The notes under the pieces: generated by a model
Databases searched by the model: none
Told to the model about the DNA's origin: nothing
Seen by the model: the letters and a program-made list of their open reading frames with translations, nothing else
Shown here: piece by piece, positions 16,816-25,670 of the stretch
Layout of the letters: each line of letters starts with the position of its first letter
Position numbering within the stretch: the first letter of the stretch is position 1
From: DATMQA01 sp035566895
Lineage (GTDB): Bacteria > Verrucomicrobiota > Verrucomicrobiia > Limisphaerales > UBA8199
Direction: 5' to 3'
Length of the DNA stretch: 64,000 bases
Assembly (NCBI GenBank): GCA_035566895.1
Contig: DATMQA010000120.1
Coordinates: 49,082-113,081, forward strand
Position numbers and translations under genes: made by a program

Positions 16816-17912
16816 TTAGCATCGCCGGAGCGGGGCTCGCTGGAGGCGCGAAGAAGAGCAGCAATCTGCTTCGCCGCTGTGCCATTGCCATATAGGGGGG
16901 CCGACTGGACCTGCCGTTGGGAGGCTTCCAAGAGGTGGGCACAAATCCTGCGAGGATCCGCAGGCGGGCAGAGCTGGTTGGCGCCTGCTTCCACCAATTC
17001 AACCCACTCGGTTTCGTCCCGCAAAGTTACGCAAGGAACGCGATGCCAGAAGGCCTCCTTTTGCACGCCGCCGGAATCCGTCGCGATCATTCGCGCCTCC
17101 ATTTCGAGCCGCTGCATGTCGAGAAAACCCAGTGGCTCGATTACCCGCAGGTTGGGCGAGAACGCCAGGCCGAGTTTTTGCACTGCGCGGCGGGTTCGCG
17201 GGTGGAGCGGAAGCACACCCGGCAGGGTTTGGGCCACCAGGTTGAGCCCGTCAACAATCGCGCGGAGCCGTGCCGGACGGTCGGTGTTCTCGGCCCGATG
17301 AATCGTCGCCAGAAAATAGCTCTTGGGGGCCAACTGCAAATCCGTCAGCGCCTTTGAAGACCGCAGGACGGTTTCCCGGAACGCCAGAATGGCATCGAAC
17401 ATCACGTCGCCGACGCAGTGAACCCGGTTTTCAGGATGGCCCTCGCGGCACAGGTTTTCACAAGCGGCAGGGGTGGGAGCAAACAGCAGCAGGGACAGGC
17501 GGTCGGCGACGATGCGATTGATTTCTTCGGGCATACCGAGGTTAAACGAACGCAAGCCCGCCTCGACATGGGCAACCGGCACGTTGAGTTTGCTGGCAGC
17601 CAAGGCCCCGGCCAAAGTTGAATTCGTATCGCCATAAATCAGGGTCCAATCAGGTTTGTGCTGGAGGATGGCCTTTTCGACGCCGATCAGCATGGCGCCG
17701 GTCTGCTCGCCATGGGAGCCGGAGCCAACTCCCAGATGAATATCCGGAGTTCGCAAGCCAAGCTCGCGAAAAAATACGCCCGACATATTGTCGTCGTAGT
17801 GCTGGTCCGTGTGGAGCAGGATTTCCCGCAGGCCGGCGTCAGCCAGGGCGGCGCTGACGGGTTTGGCTTTGATGAATTGGGGTCTTGCCCCAAGCACAGT
17901 AAGAATGACCAT
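16812..17912 (-). CDS. UDP-N-acetylglucosamine 2-epimerase family (WecB/WbpI-like)
   Basis: 366 residues. Conserved epimerase motifs are GARPQFIKAKPV, HTDQHYDDNMS, GDTNSTLAGAL, HVEAGLRSFNLGMPEE, ATIHRAENTD and SGGVQKEAFW, including the catalytic Asp, Glu and His set. In the presence of WbpB/D/E functions it may act on UDP-2,3-diacetamido-glucuronate (WbpI role, giving the manno isomer) rather than on UDP-GlcNAc (WecB role); sequence alone does not decide. The start at 17912 lies 2 bp after the stop of the amidotransferase gene. Confidence 0.9.
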   Translation of the reverse strand: MVILTVLGARPQFIKAKPVSAALADAGLREILLHTDQHYDDNMSGVFFRELGLRTPDIHLGVGSGSHGEQTGAMLIGVEKAILQHKPDWTLIYGDTNSTLAGALAASKLNVPVAHVEAGLRSFNLGMPEEINRIVADRLSLLLFAPTPAACENLCREGHPENRVHCVGDVMFDAILAFRETVLRSSKALTDLQLAPKSYFLATIHRAENTDRPARLRAIVDGLNLVAQTLPGVLPLHPRTRRAVQKLGLAFSPNLRVIEPLGFLDMQRLEMEARMIATDSGGVQKEAFWHRVPCVTLRDETEWVELVEAGANQLCPPADPRRICAHLLEASQRQVQSAPLYGNGTAAKQIAALLRASSEPRSGDAK

Positions 17913-17914
17913 GA

Positions 17915-19915
17915 TCAAACGGCGACGTTGAACCGGCGGAGCCATCCGCCAAAGATGAGCATGCGCCAGACCGCCGGATCGTATTTTGCCCGGCCAGCGC
18001 GGACCTTGGCAAACTCCGTGGTGGCCTGGGGCTTTAAGACACCGCGGCTGGCGTCCACCGCGTGGGCCAGACGTTGCTCCAACTCGGCGGCGCTCTCCTG
18101 CGCCCACATCTCTTCCGGGGTCACGAATCCGATTTTGTCGCGGCGCGCCAGGACTTCGGCCGGCACCAAGCCTGACATACCTTCCCGCAACACGGCCTTG
18201 GTTAACCCCGACCGGATTTTGTAGCGGTCAGGCAGTCCGGTGACGAACTCCACCAAGCGATAGTCCAGGAAGGGCACGCGCGCCTCAATGGAGTGCGCCA
18301 TCGAGTTGCGGTCTTCCCAGTGTAAGAGCATCTGCAAGTGCGCCCCGGTCAGCAATTCCAACGAGAGTTCCCGGGCCGAGGTGTGGCGGTTGAATCGCGC
18401 GGCCAAGGGGCCGGGAAACGAGGCGCCCAACGCCTCCGGTGCGAGCCAAGCCGGGGACCTCTGGTTGCGGCGGAGCTGGCGGAAGCGCCGCTGCCAGGCC
18501 ATGGGCATGGCGCCGTCCACGAGGGCGCGTCCGAAAGCGCTGAGGGCGCCGTTCCACTGGCGGCGCGCCGCGAGGGCTTCACGCCAGGCGCACAGGATGC
18601 GGCCCTGGCGGAGCATGCCTCCCAGGAACGCGCGGTGGAAATTCGGGTAACCATAGAGTTGCTCATCAGCGCCCTGACCATCCAGCATGACCTTAATCTT
18701 CCGGGCGGCTGCGAGTTGGAATACGCACCATTGGGCGTAGATGCTCGTGCTGGTAAACGGCTCGTCCTGGTGCCAAATGACCTGGTCGAGGAGCGCAAGA
18801 AAATCCTTCAGCGAGGGAAAAACGTAGTGCGACTCGACGCCCGTGGCGGCAACCACTTTTTCGATGTAATCCCGTTCGTCATAGCATTTGATTTCCGAGC
18901 AAGCCGAGAAGGTCTTATGTGCCAACCGAGCCTTGGTTTGGCGCAGCAGCAGGTGCGTCACGGAGACAATCGAGGAGGAATCGAGTCCGCCGGACAAACA
19001 GGAACCGACCGTCACATCCGAGCGCAGCCGAAGCCGGACGGAGTCAATGAGCAACTCGCCGAAGCGCGTTGCTGCGTCCGCAAAACTGCCGTTGAAAAGT
19101 TGCGGTTCGAGCTGGTACCAGCGCGTTACATGCAAATCGGGGACAGGAGCGGTGCCTGTTCGAGCCGACCTGGTGTTCAAGCGGGCGTAGCACCCCGGCT
19201 CAACCTGAAACACCCTGGCGAACATGGTTTCCCGGCTGTGGTCCTGGAGACCGGCGAGCAGGAAGTCGTAGGCAGCCTGGCCATTGAGACGCGGATGCCA
19301 GCCGGGCAGGCAGGTGAACGCTTTGATTTCGGACGCAAAGGCAAACAAATCGTCCGTCGCCCAGTAATAAAGCGGCTTGATCCCAAAGCGGTCTCGCGAA
19401 AGAACAAGTTCATTCGTATGGGTGTCATAAATCGCCAGGGCCCACATCCCGTTGAACCGCGGAAAGCACTCCAAGCCCCATTCGGCATAGGCCGCCAAGA
19501 TCACCTCGGTGTCGCAGTGGGATAGGAACTGGCGGCCGAGAGTTTCCAACTCGCTCCGGAGCTCGAGGTAATTGTACACTTCGCCGTTATAAACCATCCA
19601 ATAGCGGTCCTGGTAAGACATTGGCTGGTGGCCCAGCGGGGACAAATCGAGGATTGAAAGGCGGCGATGGGCAAGCCCCAGGCGAGCCTCCAGCCGGCCA
19701 GGCAATTCATCGAGCCGGCCGATGGGCCGATAGGGCATGTCGGCTCGAAAGACTTCAGGTGGAGTTTCTCCACCTCCCAGGCAGACCGGTCGACCCGGTT
19801 GCGCGAGCAAATAGCCTTCGTCGTCCGGCCCGCGGTGGCGCAACAATGTGTTCATTTGCTGCAGTTGCGCCCCGGCATCGCCTTTGAGCGTGAGGAGTCC
19901 GGCAATTCCGCACAT
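17915..19915 (-). CDS. asnB: Asparagine synthase-like glutamine amidotransferase
   Basis: 666 residues, both domains complete. After removal of Met1, Cys2 (MCGIAGLL) is the N-terminal nucleophile of the glutaminase; RHRGPDDEG, LAHRRLSILD, YNGEVYNYLELR and SHCDTEV follow. The synthetase domain has the PP-loop SCLSGGLDSSS and a DGQGADEQLYGYP motif. In polysaccharide loci such proteins amidate a uronic acid carboxylate, as proposed for WbpS and related proteins, rather than making asparagine; here the neighbours for a diacetamido uronic acid make that reading likely, though unproven. The start at 19915 is fixed by Cys2 and overlaps the upstream stop as TAATG. Confidence 0.88.
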   Translation of the reverse strand: MCGIAGLLTLKGDAGAQLQQMNTLLRHRGPDDEGYLLAQPGRPVCLGGGETPPEVFRADMPYRPIGRLDELPGRLEARLGLAHRRLSILDLSPLGHQPMSYQDRYWMVYNGEVYNYLELRSELETLGRQFLSHCDTEVILAAYAEWGLECFPRFNGMWALAIYDTHTNELVLSRDRFGIKPLYYWATDDLFAFASEIKAFTCLPGWHPRLNGQAAYDFLLAGLQDHSRETMFARVFQVEPGCYARLNTRSARTGTAPVPDLHVTRWYQLEPQLFNGSFADAATRFGELLIDSVRLRLRSDVTVGSCLSGGLDSSSIVSVTHLLLRQTKARLAHKTFSACSEIKCYDERDYIEKVVAATGVESHYVFPSLKDFLALLDQVIWHQDEPFTSTSIYAQWCVFQLAAARKIKVMLDGQGADEQLYGYPNFHRAFLGGMLRQGRILCAWREALAARRQWNGALSAFGRALVDGAMPMAWQRRFRQLRRNQRSPAWLAPEALGASFPGPLAARFNRHTSARELSLELLTGAHLQMLLHWEDRNSMAHSIEARVPFLDYRLVEFVTGLPDRYKIRSGLTKAVLREGMSGLVPAEVLARRDKIGFVTPEEMWAQESAAELEQRLAHAVDASRGVLKPQATTEFAKVRAGRAKYDPAVWRMLIFGGWLRRFNVAV

Positions 19916-21036
19916 TATTGGACTCCTTTCGCACCCCGAGGCGGAGTTAGAGGACGCCAAGATCGAGTTGAACGGAGCGGTGCCCCGTTGCCAGCCGCAT
20001 CGGTTAAATCTTTGTAGATGTCGATGAGCCCGGCGGCAACTTTGCGCGCATCGTGGTATTGTTCGATATACTGGCGGCCCCTGATACCGAGGTCGTGCCG
20101 CTGCCGGCCGTTTTTCAGCAAGGGAGCTATCGCCTCAGTCAGCGTGGTTTGATCGGCGGCAACAATCGGCAGGGTGTCGGGATAGCGTGGCCGCAAGGCG
20201 GGTTTGATGAAACAGACCACCGGCTTGCCCAAAGCGAGGGCTTCGTGTGAAGCCAACCCTTCGGCGCCAATGGTGAATTGGTCCAGAAAGAGATCACACT
20301 CAGCAACTGTTTTCAAGGCCTGGCTTCTGGGTATCTGGTGGATGAGTTTAAAATCAAACGTATGCGTTCGAGCCAGATTATCCAGCGTACTGAGGACCGC
20401 TTCGGTCCCTTTTTTGGCTTTGTCCGAAGGCGCATGGACCACGAGAGGGCGCGCTTGGCTGGCGTCCGGATAACGGGGTTCGTAATCTTCAAGCATGAGG
20501 CAAGCTTGCGTCTGGTAATAGCCAGCGAAGGCTCCAGCGTCCAGATAGTCGGAGAGTTCGTAACCAGGAATCAGGCATTGAAAGCCGAAGCGACCGAACA
20601 TCCGCTGAGTGGATTGGGAACGCGGCCAGGTCAGTTCGGGATTTTGCTCATACATTCGGGCGAGGGCCGGATTATCGCGTGAAGCCACGCGGGGGTCACG
20701 CACATCATCGCCCCAGAACTCGACCAGGCGTGGCTTGCGCAACCAAGCAGCCAGGCGGAGGTCCATTCCTCTCCAGGTCGTTCCACCCCAATGCCAATGA
20801 ATCAGATCCGCCCAGGCCATCAAGCGCATCATTTTGAGCCGCCATCGAAGGCCCCGCCAAAGGCGGCTCGCCGGAGCGGGCTTCCCGAACCAGTCCATGG
20901 TCTCAATGCCGGAATAATCCTGGATAGGCGAAAACCTCCGGGCCAATCCACGCGCCTGGACCCCCAGGGCACGCAACCCGCGCACGGTGATCGAAATCTG
21001 AGAGGCGACGTTGAAGGGGAGGTGAAGGATTTTCAT
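19915..21036 (-). CDS. Glycosyltransferase, GT4-like
   Basis: 373 residues from MKILHLPFN. GT-B type: N-terminal domain with WADLIHWHWGGTTWRG and VEFWGDDVRDPR, C-terminal nucleotide-sugar domain with RPLVVHAPSDKAKKGTEAV and the acidic motif EGLASHEALALGKPVVCF (E-x7-E). The tail is basic. An in-frame ATG 15 bp upstream is possible, but the MKILHL start overlaps the preceding aminotransferase stop by 4 bp, fitting the coupling seen throughout this operon. Donor and acceptor unknown. Confidence 0.83.
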   Translation of the reverse strand: MKILHLPFNVASQISITVRGLRALGVQARGLARRFSPIQDYSGIETMDWFGKPAPASRLWRGLRWRLKMMRLMAWADLIHWHWGGTTWRGMDLRLAAWLRKPRLVEFWGDDVRDPRVASRDNPALARMYEQNPELTWPRSQSTQRMFGRFGFQCLIPGYELSDYLDAGAFAGYYQTQACLMLEDYEPRYPDASQARPLVVHAPSDKAKKGTEAVLSTLDNLARTHTFDFKLIHQIPRSQALKTVAECDLFLDQFTIGAEGLASHEALALGKPVVCFIKPALRPRYPDTLPIVAADQTTLTEAIAPLLKNGRQRHDLGIRGRQYIEQYHDARKVAAGLIDIYKDLTDAAGNGAPLRSTRSWRPLTPPRGAKGVQ

Positions 21037-22214
21037 TGAGCGGCGCTGCAAATAGCCTCGACGACCTGATCAATTTGAGACTCGGTCATTCCCGGGAAAA
21101 TGGGTATAGCGAAGGCCAGCCGGGAGGCTGCGTAAGCACCAGGGAACAGAGACGGCACACGCCCTTGCTCGAAAACAGGCAGTTCCGGAAGGTATTGGGC
21201 AGCGTCCGAGACTGCCACGTCCCTTTGACGCAAGGACTCTTTGAACCGATTCAGCCTGCGTTCAGCAGCCTGAAGAGCGCCGGCATCTGCCGCCAGGTCA
21301 ACGAGCGGACCGTCAGCCCACGTGCAAACGTAGGCCTGGAACACGTGCTCTTCCAGCGATGCTGGCAATCGGGGAGGAATCAGGCAGCAACAGGAAGACA
21401 GTTGATCGGCGTAACGCTGCGCTATATGGCGCCGTTGGGAAAGGAATTGAGGCAAGCGTGCCAGTTGGGCCAGCCCGACCGCCGCCTGGAGGTCAGTGAG
21501 CTTGCAGTTAAAGGCCAACCGGCTGAATCCGCAAGGACTGCCGTCGCCGGTTTGAAAGCGCGCCCAGGCGGTCCGCGCGGCTCCATAGTTGCGGTCGGCG
21601 CGAATGTTGGCCGCCAGAGCAGGGTCGTTGGTGCAGACAGCGCCCCCCTCACCGGTGGTCAGGATCTTTCGCGGATGAAAACTGAAGCAGCCCGCGACGC
21701 CAAAAGTCCCGGCCAACCGGCCGGCTTTCCTCGCACCGAATGCCAGGGCGGTGTCTTCCACCAGGGCTAGATTGCGCCGCCGGCACTCGGTTGCAACCAC
21801 ATCAATTTCCGCAGCCTGACCAAACATGTGGACTGCAATCACGGCCTTGGTATCCGGGGCCAGCACAGCAGCGATGGTGTCCCAAGTCACATTGAATGTG
21901 GCCGGGTCAATATCGGCAAACAACAACCGCGCGCCGGTTTCGAGGACGGGCAGGGCGGTGGCAGCGCAGCTCAAAGCCGGCACTACGACAGAATCCCCTG
22001 GGCCAACGCCGAGGCCCCGCAAGGTGAGCATGAGGGCGGAGGTGCCGGAATTGACCGCACACACCTCGCGGCAGCCGAGCAGGTCGGCCAGGCGCTTTTC
22101 AAATTCCTCGACCTTTGGGCCCTGCGAAACCCACCCTGAGTGCAGGACTTCTCTTACAGCAGCTTCTTCTTCCGGACCGAAAAAAGGCCGCGCCAACGGT
22201 ATGCCGTTTGTCAT
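21033..22214 (-). CDS. DegT/DnrJ/EryC1 sugar aminotransferase (second copy)
   Basis: 393 residues, PLP-dependent. Features are IPLARPFFGPEE at the N-terminus, VNSGTSALMLTL, the Asp motif LVEDTALAFGARKAG and the PLP lysine in FSFHPRKILTTGEGGA. The last motif is typical of aminotransferases acting on 4-keto-6-deoxy sugars (PglE/PseC/ArnB group), unlike the WbpE-type copy at 11592. It lies directly after a PglD-like acyltransferase gene (4-bp overlap), so together they could make an N-acylated amino sugar. Product stereochemistry cannot be inferred. Confidence 0.87.
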   Translation of the reverse strand: MTNGIPLARPFFGPEEEAAVREVLHSGWVSQGPKVEEFEKRLADLLGCREVCAVNSGTSALMLTLRGLGVGPGDSVVVPALSCAATALPVLETGARLLFADIDPATFNVTWDTIAAVLAPDTKAVIAVHMFGQAAEIDVVATECRRRNLALVEDTALAFGARKAGRLAGTFGVAGCFSFHPRKILTTGEGGAVCTNDPALAANIRADRNYGAARTAWARFQTGDGSPCGFSRLAFNCKLTDLQAAVGLAQLARLPQFLSQRRHIAQRYADQLSSCCCLIPPRLPASLEEHVFQAYVCTWADGPLVDLAADAGALQAAERRLNRFKESLRQRDVAVSDAAQYLPELPVFEQGRVPSLFPGAYAASRLAFAIPIFPGMTESQIDQVVEAICSAAQ

Positions 22215-22861
22215 GACCGGGACTCCTTTCGGAGCGAACGAGCAGGAACTCCAACCGCCAAGCAGTGAGGCGCCAGGTTATGCAACACCACCGCCCCGGC
22301 TCCCACGGTGCTCCAACCGCCGAGTCTAACAAACGGGCAGACCTTGGCACCGGTCGCGACGAACACGCCTTCCCCGGTCACCACCGCTCCGGCGAGCACG
22401 GCCCCGGGACCGATATGGCAAAACTCCCCTACGATGCAATCGTGCTCGATGATACAACCAGTATTGAGGACGGCATGTGACTGAACTACGGCACCGGCGT
22501 TGACAATGACGCCCGCCAGAATTTGGGCTGTCGGATGGACCCGGGCATGGGGTGAGATAATTGCCGATGGGTGACGGACGCCGCAAGGCTTTGCGCCGCG
22601 GCGGTTCAGGTCCAGGGCGATGCGCTTGCGCAGGTCGTTGATCGCTATGGCAATCAGAACCGCATAACGACTGAGGTCGTCGGGCGAAAGCTCCTGCATA
22701 GGTCCCCTCACGGTGGTTTGGAGGATGCGCTGTCCCTTCTTTCCCGGATCATCATCTACGATAAAGGCGGGCTTGTGCCCACCGGCAAGCAGGGCATCCA
22801 CCACCGAGGTCGCATGCCCGCCGGCACCGTAGAGGATCACATCATTGCTCATGAGCTTCAA
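22211..22861 (-). CDS. Sugar O/N-acyltransferase, NeuD/PglD-like (first copy)
   Basis: 216 residues. The N-terminal Rossmann-like part (VILYGAGGHATSVVDALL) is followed by a left-handed beta-helix with hexapeptide repeats (HPTAQILAGVIVNAGAV, NTGCIIEHDCIVGEFCHI, VGAGAVVL), ending CLAVGVPARSL. The putative catalytic histidine is in IIEHDC. Probably acetylates the amino group made by the adjacent aminotransferase. An ATG at 22852 (MSNDVILYG) is an equally good start. Confidence 0.87.
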   Translation of the reverse strand: MKLMSNDVILYGAGGHATSVVDALLAGGHKPAFIVDDDPGKKGQRILQTTVRGPMQELSPDDLSRYAVLIAIAINDLRKRIALDLNRRGAKPCGVRHPSAIISPHARVHPTAQILAGVIVNAGAVVQSHAVLNTGCIIEHDCIVGEFCHIGPGAVLAGAVVTGEGVFVATGAKVCPFVRLGGWSTVGAGAVVLHNLAPHCLAVGVPARSLRKESRS

Positions 22862-22870
22862 GGAAATCCA

Positions 22871-23527
22871 TCAAAACGCCTGGCGAGTCACTCGCGCCGG
22901 GTTGCCTACGACCACCGTTTTCGGAGGCACATCCTGGAGCACGACCGCGCCGATCCCGGCGAGGCTGAAGTCGCCTATCCGCACGCCGTTGCTAACGGCG
23001 CACTGGGCTCCCAAATAGCAGGCTTTGCCGATTTGGACGCCTCCGGCCAGGCAAGCGCTTGAAGCGATGCAGGTGTGGTCGCCCACGACAGTATCATGGC
23101 TGAGCACGGCGTTGGGCAGGATGATCACATGGCAGCCGACCCTGACACCTGAATTGATGGTGGCGTTCTGCAGCACTACAGTTCCGCGCCCCAGCGCGGC
23201 AAACCGTGAAACGCTTGCCCGTGGATGAACAATGCTGACAAAGGCCTCGTCGGGCAGGCCCGTGGTCGCAATAATATCTGGCTTCCGCCAATAATTGTGG
23301 AAGCTGCCAATGCCATTGGCAAAGAGGCAATCGGAATAATTACGGGCGTGCGAGAGCGGCCCGAGCACCCGGCAACCCTGCACCTCTTGTCCCCATACCT
23401 CTTTGTTGTCGTCCAGAAAACCGCGCACGCGATATTGCAGCATCCCCCCAGACTCGTTCAGAGCGAGGACCGCATCCAGAATGTCGATACAGTTGCCGCC
23501 GGTGCCCAGGATAATGAGGTCTTTCAT
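22871..23527 (-). CDS. Sugar O/N-acyltransferase, NeuD/PglD-like (second copy)
   Basis: 218 residues, paralogous to the preceding entry: LIILGTGGNCIDILDAVL, then beta-helix repeats including TVVLQNATINSGVRVG, LSHDTVVGDHTCIASS and VGNPARVTRQAF. The histidine expected for catalysis sits in AVLSHDTVVG. The ATG at 23527 overlaps the stop of the upstream aminotransferase as ATGA, so the two are translationally coupled and probably act in sequence on one sugar. A much longer in-frame extension upstream lies inside the aminotransferase gene and is discarded. Confidence 0.87.
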   Translation of the reverse strand: MKDLIILGTGGNCIDILDAVLALNESGGMLQYRVRGFLDDNKEVWGQEVQGCRVLGPLSHARNYSDCLFANGIGSFHNYWRKPDIIATTGLPDEAFVSIVHPRASVSRFAALGRGTVVLQNATINSGVRVGCHVIILPNAVLSHDTVVGDHTCIASSACLAGGVQIGKACYLGAQCAVSNGVRIGDFSLAGIGAVVLQDVPPKTVVVGNPARVTRQAF

Positions 23528-24693
23528 CGCGTCCTCGAGGCTGGAGGAGACGTCTCGGCGGCGGGCGCCTCTGTGGACAAGGTCCTTTGGAGGACGGAGC
23601 AGATAGCTGCCGTTACTTGCGGGACCTGGGATTCCGCCATCCCGGCGTGGAGCGGCAGCGCGAGCCCTTGATAATGGAGGTTCTCGGACACGGGCAAGGC
23701 GGGCTGGGGCTGAAGATGCTGTGCGAGATGGCCGGCAACTGAGCCCGGCCCCGCCTCGATGCCCTGGGCAGCGAGTTGATCGATGACCGAAGTGCGTTGG
23801 GCACTTTCCGGCAGGACCGGCATGAAGGTTTGCCAAGTGTGTTCGGCGTGGTTGGCTGGGAGCCGCAGACCCGAACAGCCTTGAAGCAGGCCCAAGTACT
23901 GGCGCGCTAATAAACGCCGTTTCTGCAGGATGCCCTCGCACTTTCCGAGCTGCACCCGGCCAATCGCGGCCTGAATTTCTGTCATCCGATAATTCAACCC
24001 CGGCAGCACAAAGTCGCGGCGGCCACGCGTGCTTTGTTGGCCGTGGTTTCGCCAGAGCCGACAACGCTCGGCCAACGCAGCGTCATTGGTGACAATCGCG
24101 CCGCCTTCGCCGGTCGTGATTGATTTACGGGGGTGGAAACTGAAAATCCCGAGCTTGCCGAAGGTCCCAACCGGTTTTGCATGGTAGGTGGCTCCCAGCG
24201 CGCAGGCGGCATCCTCGATCACCTCCAACGAATATTTTGCTGCGATAGATAAGACTTCTTCCATGTCGGCCGCCAGGCCAAACTCGTGGACCGGCACAAT
24301 AGCGCGCGGTTTACCCCAGCCGTGCCGACGGCAATCTCCGATACGACGGAGGAGGTCTTCGGGAGCAAGATTGCAGGTGTCCGGCGACACATCGACAAAG
24401 ACAGGCCGGGCGCCAACCAGTTTGGCCATGTTGGCGGCGGAGGGCCAGGCGAAGCTGGGGATGAAGACCGCGTCCCCTGGGCCGATGCCCAGCGCCAAAT
24501 AGCAGATGTGCAGAGCCGCCGTGCCGGAGGAAACCGCGATGCAATGGCGCGCCTGGTGCAACTGCGCAATTCCGGCTTCGAACGCTTCGACCTCCGGCCC
24601 CTGAACCACCCAGCCGCTGGCGAGCACGCGACGGACAGCCTCCGCCTCCTGCTGGTCGAAGAATGGCCGGGAGAGTGGAATTCTTTGGCCCAT
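23524..24693 (-). CDS. DegT/DnrJ/EryC1 sugar aminotransferase (third copy)
   Basis: 389 residues. PLP-dependent, with IPLSRPFFDQQEAEAV, VSSGTAALHICYLAL, the Asp motif VIEDAACALGATYHAKP and the PLP lysine in FSFHPRKSITTGEGGA. It is clearly related to the copy at 21033-22214 but differs along its length. The last 20 or so residues are Ala/Thr/Ser-rich. The start at 24693 shares bases with the upstream stop (GTGATG); the GTG at 24696 is an alternative. Substrate is probably the 4-keto sugar nucleotide from a dehydratase, for which the upstream epimerase/dehydratase gene is a candidate. Confidence 0.87.
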   Translation of the reverse strand: MGQRIPLSRPFFDQQEAEAVRRVLASGWVVQGPEVEAFEAGIAQLHQARHCIAVSSGTAALHICYLALGIGPGDAVFIPSFAWPSAANMAKLVGARPVFVDVSPDTCNLAPEDLLRRIGDCRRHGWGKPRAIVPVHEFGLAADMEEVLSIAAKYSLEVIEDAACALGATYHAKPVGTFGKLGIFSFHPRKSITTGEGGAIVTNDAALAERCRLWRNHGQQSTRGRRDFVLPGLNYRMTEIQAAIGRVQLGKCEGILQKRRLLARQYLGLLQGCSGLRLPANHAEHTWQTFMPVLPESAQRTSVIDQLAAQGIEAGPGSVAGHLAQHLQPQPALPVSENLHYQGLALPLHAGMAESQVPQVTAAICSVLQRTLSTEAPAAETSPPASRTR

Positions 24694-25655
24694 CACGCAA
24701 TTTGGGTTTTATAAAATTCCCCCGTGCGGCGGATGCCTTCTTCGAGGTCCACCTTGGCTTCAAACCCAATGAGTTCTCTGGCTTTCTTCACGCTCGGCAC
24801 CCGCAGTTCCACGTCGGCGTATGATTTAAGGGTAAAACAAATGGCTGATTTGCTTCTGAGAACGCGCACGACAGCTTGCGCCAGGCCGAAGATGGTCACC
24901 ACCGCTCGCGAGTTACCGATGTTGAGACTTTCACCGACCGCATGGGGATGGGTCATCGCCAGCAAGAGCCCTTCGATGAAATCATCGACGTAGCACCAGG
25001 CGCGGATTTGGTTGCCGTCGCCGTGAATCTGGATTTCCTGGTTCTGGAGCGCGCGGAGGATAAAGGTGCGGAGGGCGCCCTCGCCGACCTGGCCCGGGCC
25101 ATAGATGTTGAAGGGGCGCAGGGTCACGGTTGGGAGACCGAACTCCTGATGGTAAGCCTTGGCGAGGTGTTCGCCGGCCAGTTTGCTGACGGCGTAAGTC
25201 CAGCGAGCCTCGCCGACGGCGCCAATCTCGGTGCGGTCGGCCTCATCGGCGCGGAACGCGGAAGTGCCAAACACTTCGCTGGTGGAGAAATCAACGAATC
25301 TTTCGAGCTGTTTGAGGTCTTTGGCCGCTTCCAGCGCGTTGGCCGTGCCGAGCATGTTAATGCGCATGGTCTCGGTGGGCCGCTTGATCACCGTATCGAT
25401 GCCGGCGATGGCGGCGCAATGCACGACGATATTCGCACCGTCCATGGCCTGGCGGAGGGCGTGAAGGTCAAGGACATCGCCTTTGACCACCTTTAACCGG
25501 GGATGCTTTGCGTAGGCGCGTCCGGTCAGGGCATCGCGGCGCAGGTTGTCATAGACGGTAATGTCGTTCTCCTCGATTAGCCTGCCGATCAGAGTCGAGC
25601 CGATAAAGCCAGCGCCGCCGGTGATGAAGATGCGTTTGTCGGTTAGTGGTTCCAT
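24693..25655 (-). CDS. NAD-dependent epimerase/dehydratase (extended SDR)
   Basis: 320 residues. Extended short-chain dehydrogenase: nucleotide-binding ITGGAGFIGSTL, DNLRRDALTG, Asp in KGDVLDLHA, the catalytic YAVSK preceded by a Ser-Thr motif (DFSTSEVFG), and RPFNIYGPGQVGEGAL. The pattern fits a sugar-nucleotide 4-epimerase or 4,6-dehydratase; which reaction it catalyses is not determined by what is visible. It precedes an aminotransferase and an acyltransferase in the operon, an order often used to build acylated amino sugars. Confidence 0.86.
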   Translation of the reverse strand: MEPLTDKRIFITGGAGFIGSTLIGRLIEENDITVYDNLRRDALTGRAYAKHPRLKVVKGDVLDLHALRQAMDGANIVVHCAAIAGIDTVIKRPTETMRINMLGTANALEAAKDLKQLERFVDFSTSEVFGTSAFRADEADRTEIGAVGEARWTYAVSKLAGEHLAKAYHQEFGLPTVTLRPFNIYGPGQVGEGALRTFILRALQNQEIQIHGDGNQIRAWCYVDDFIEGLLLAMTHPHAVGESLNIGNSRAVVTIFGLAQAVVRVLRSKSAICFTLKSYADVELRVPSVKKARELIGFEAKVDLEEGIRRTGEFYKTQIA

Positions 25656-25670
25656 GAGGGTTGAGCGGGT

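Noticed and set aside
22871..24064. 397-residue version of the second PglD-like protein
   Set aside because: The extra N-terminal 179 residues lie inside the well-supported aminotransferase gene in another frame; the start at 23527 matches the family.
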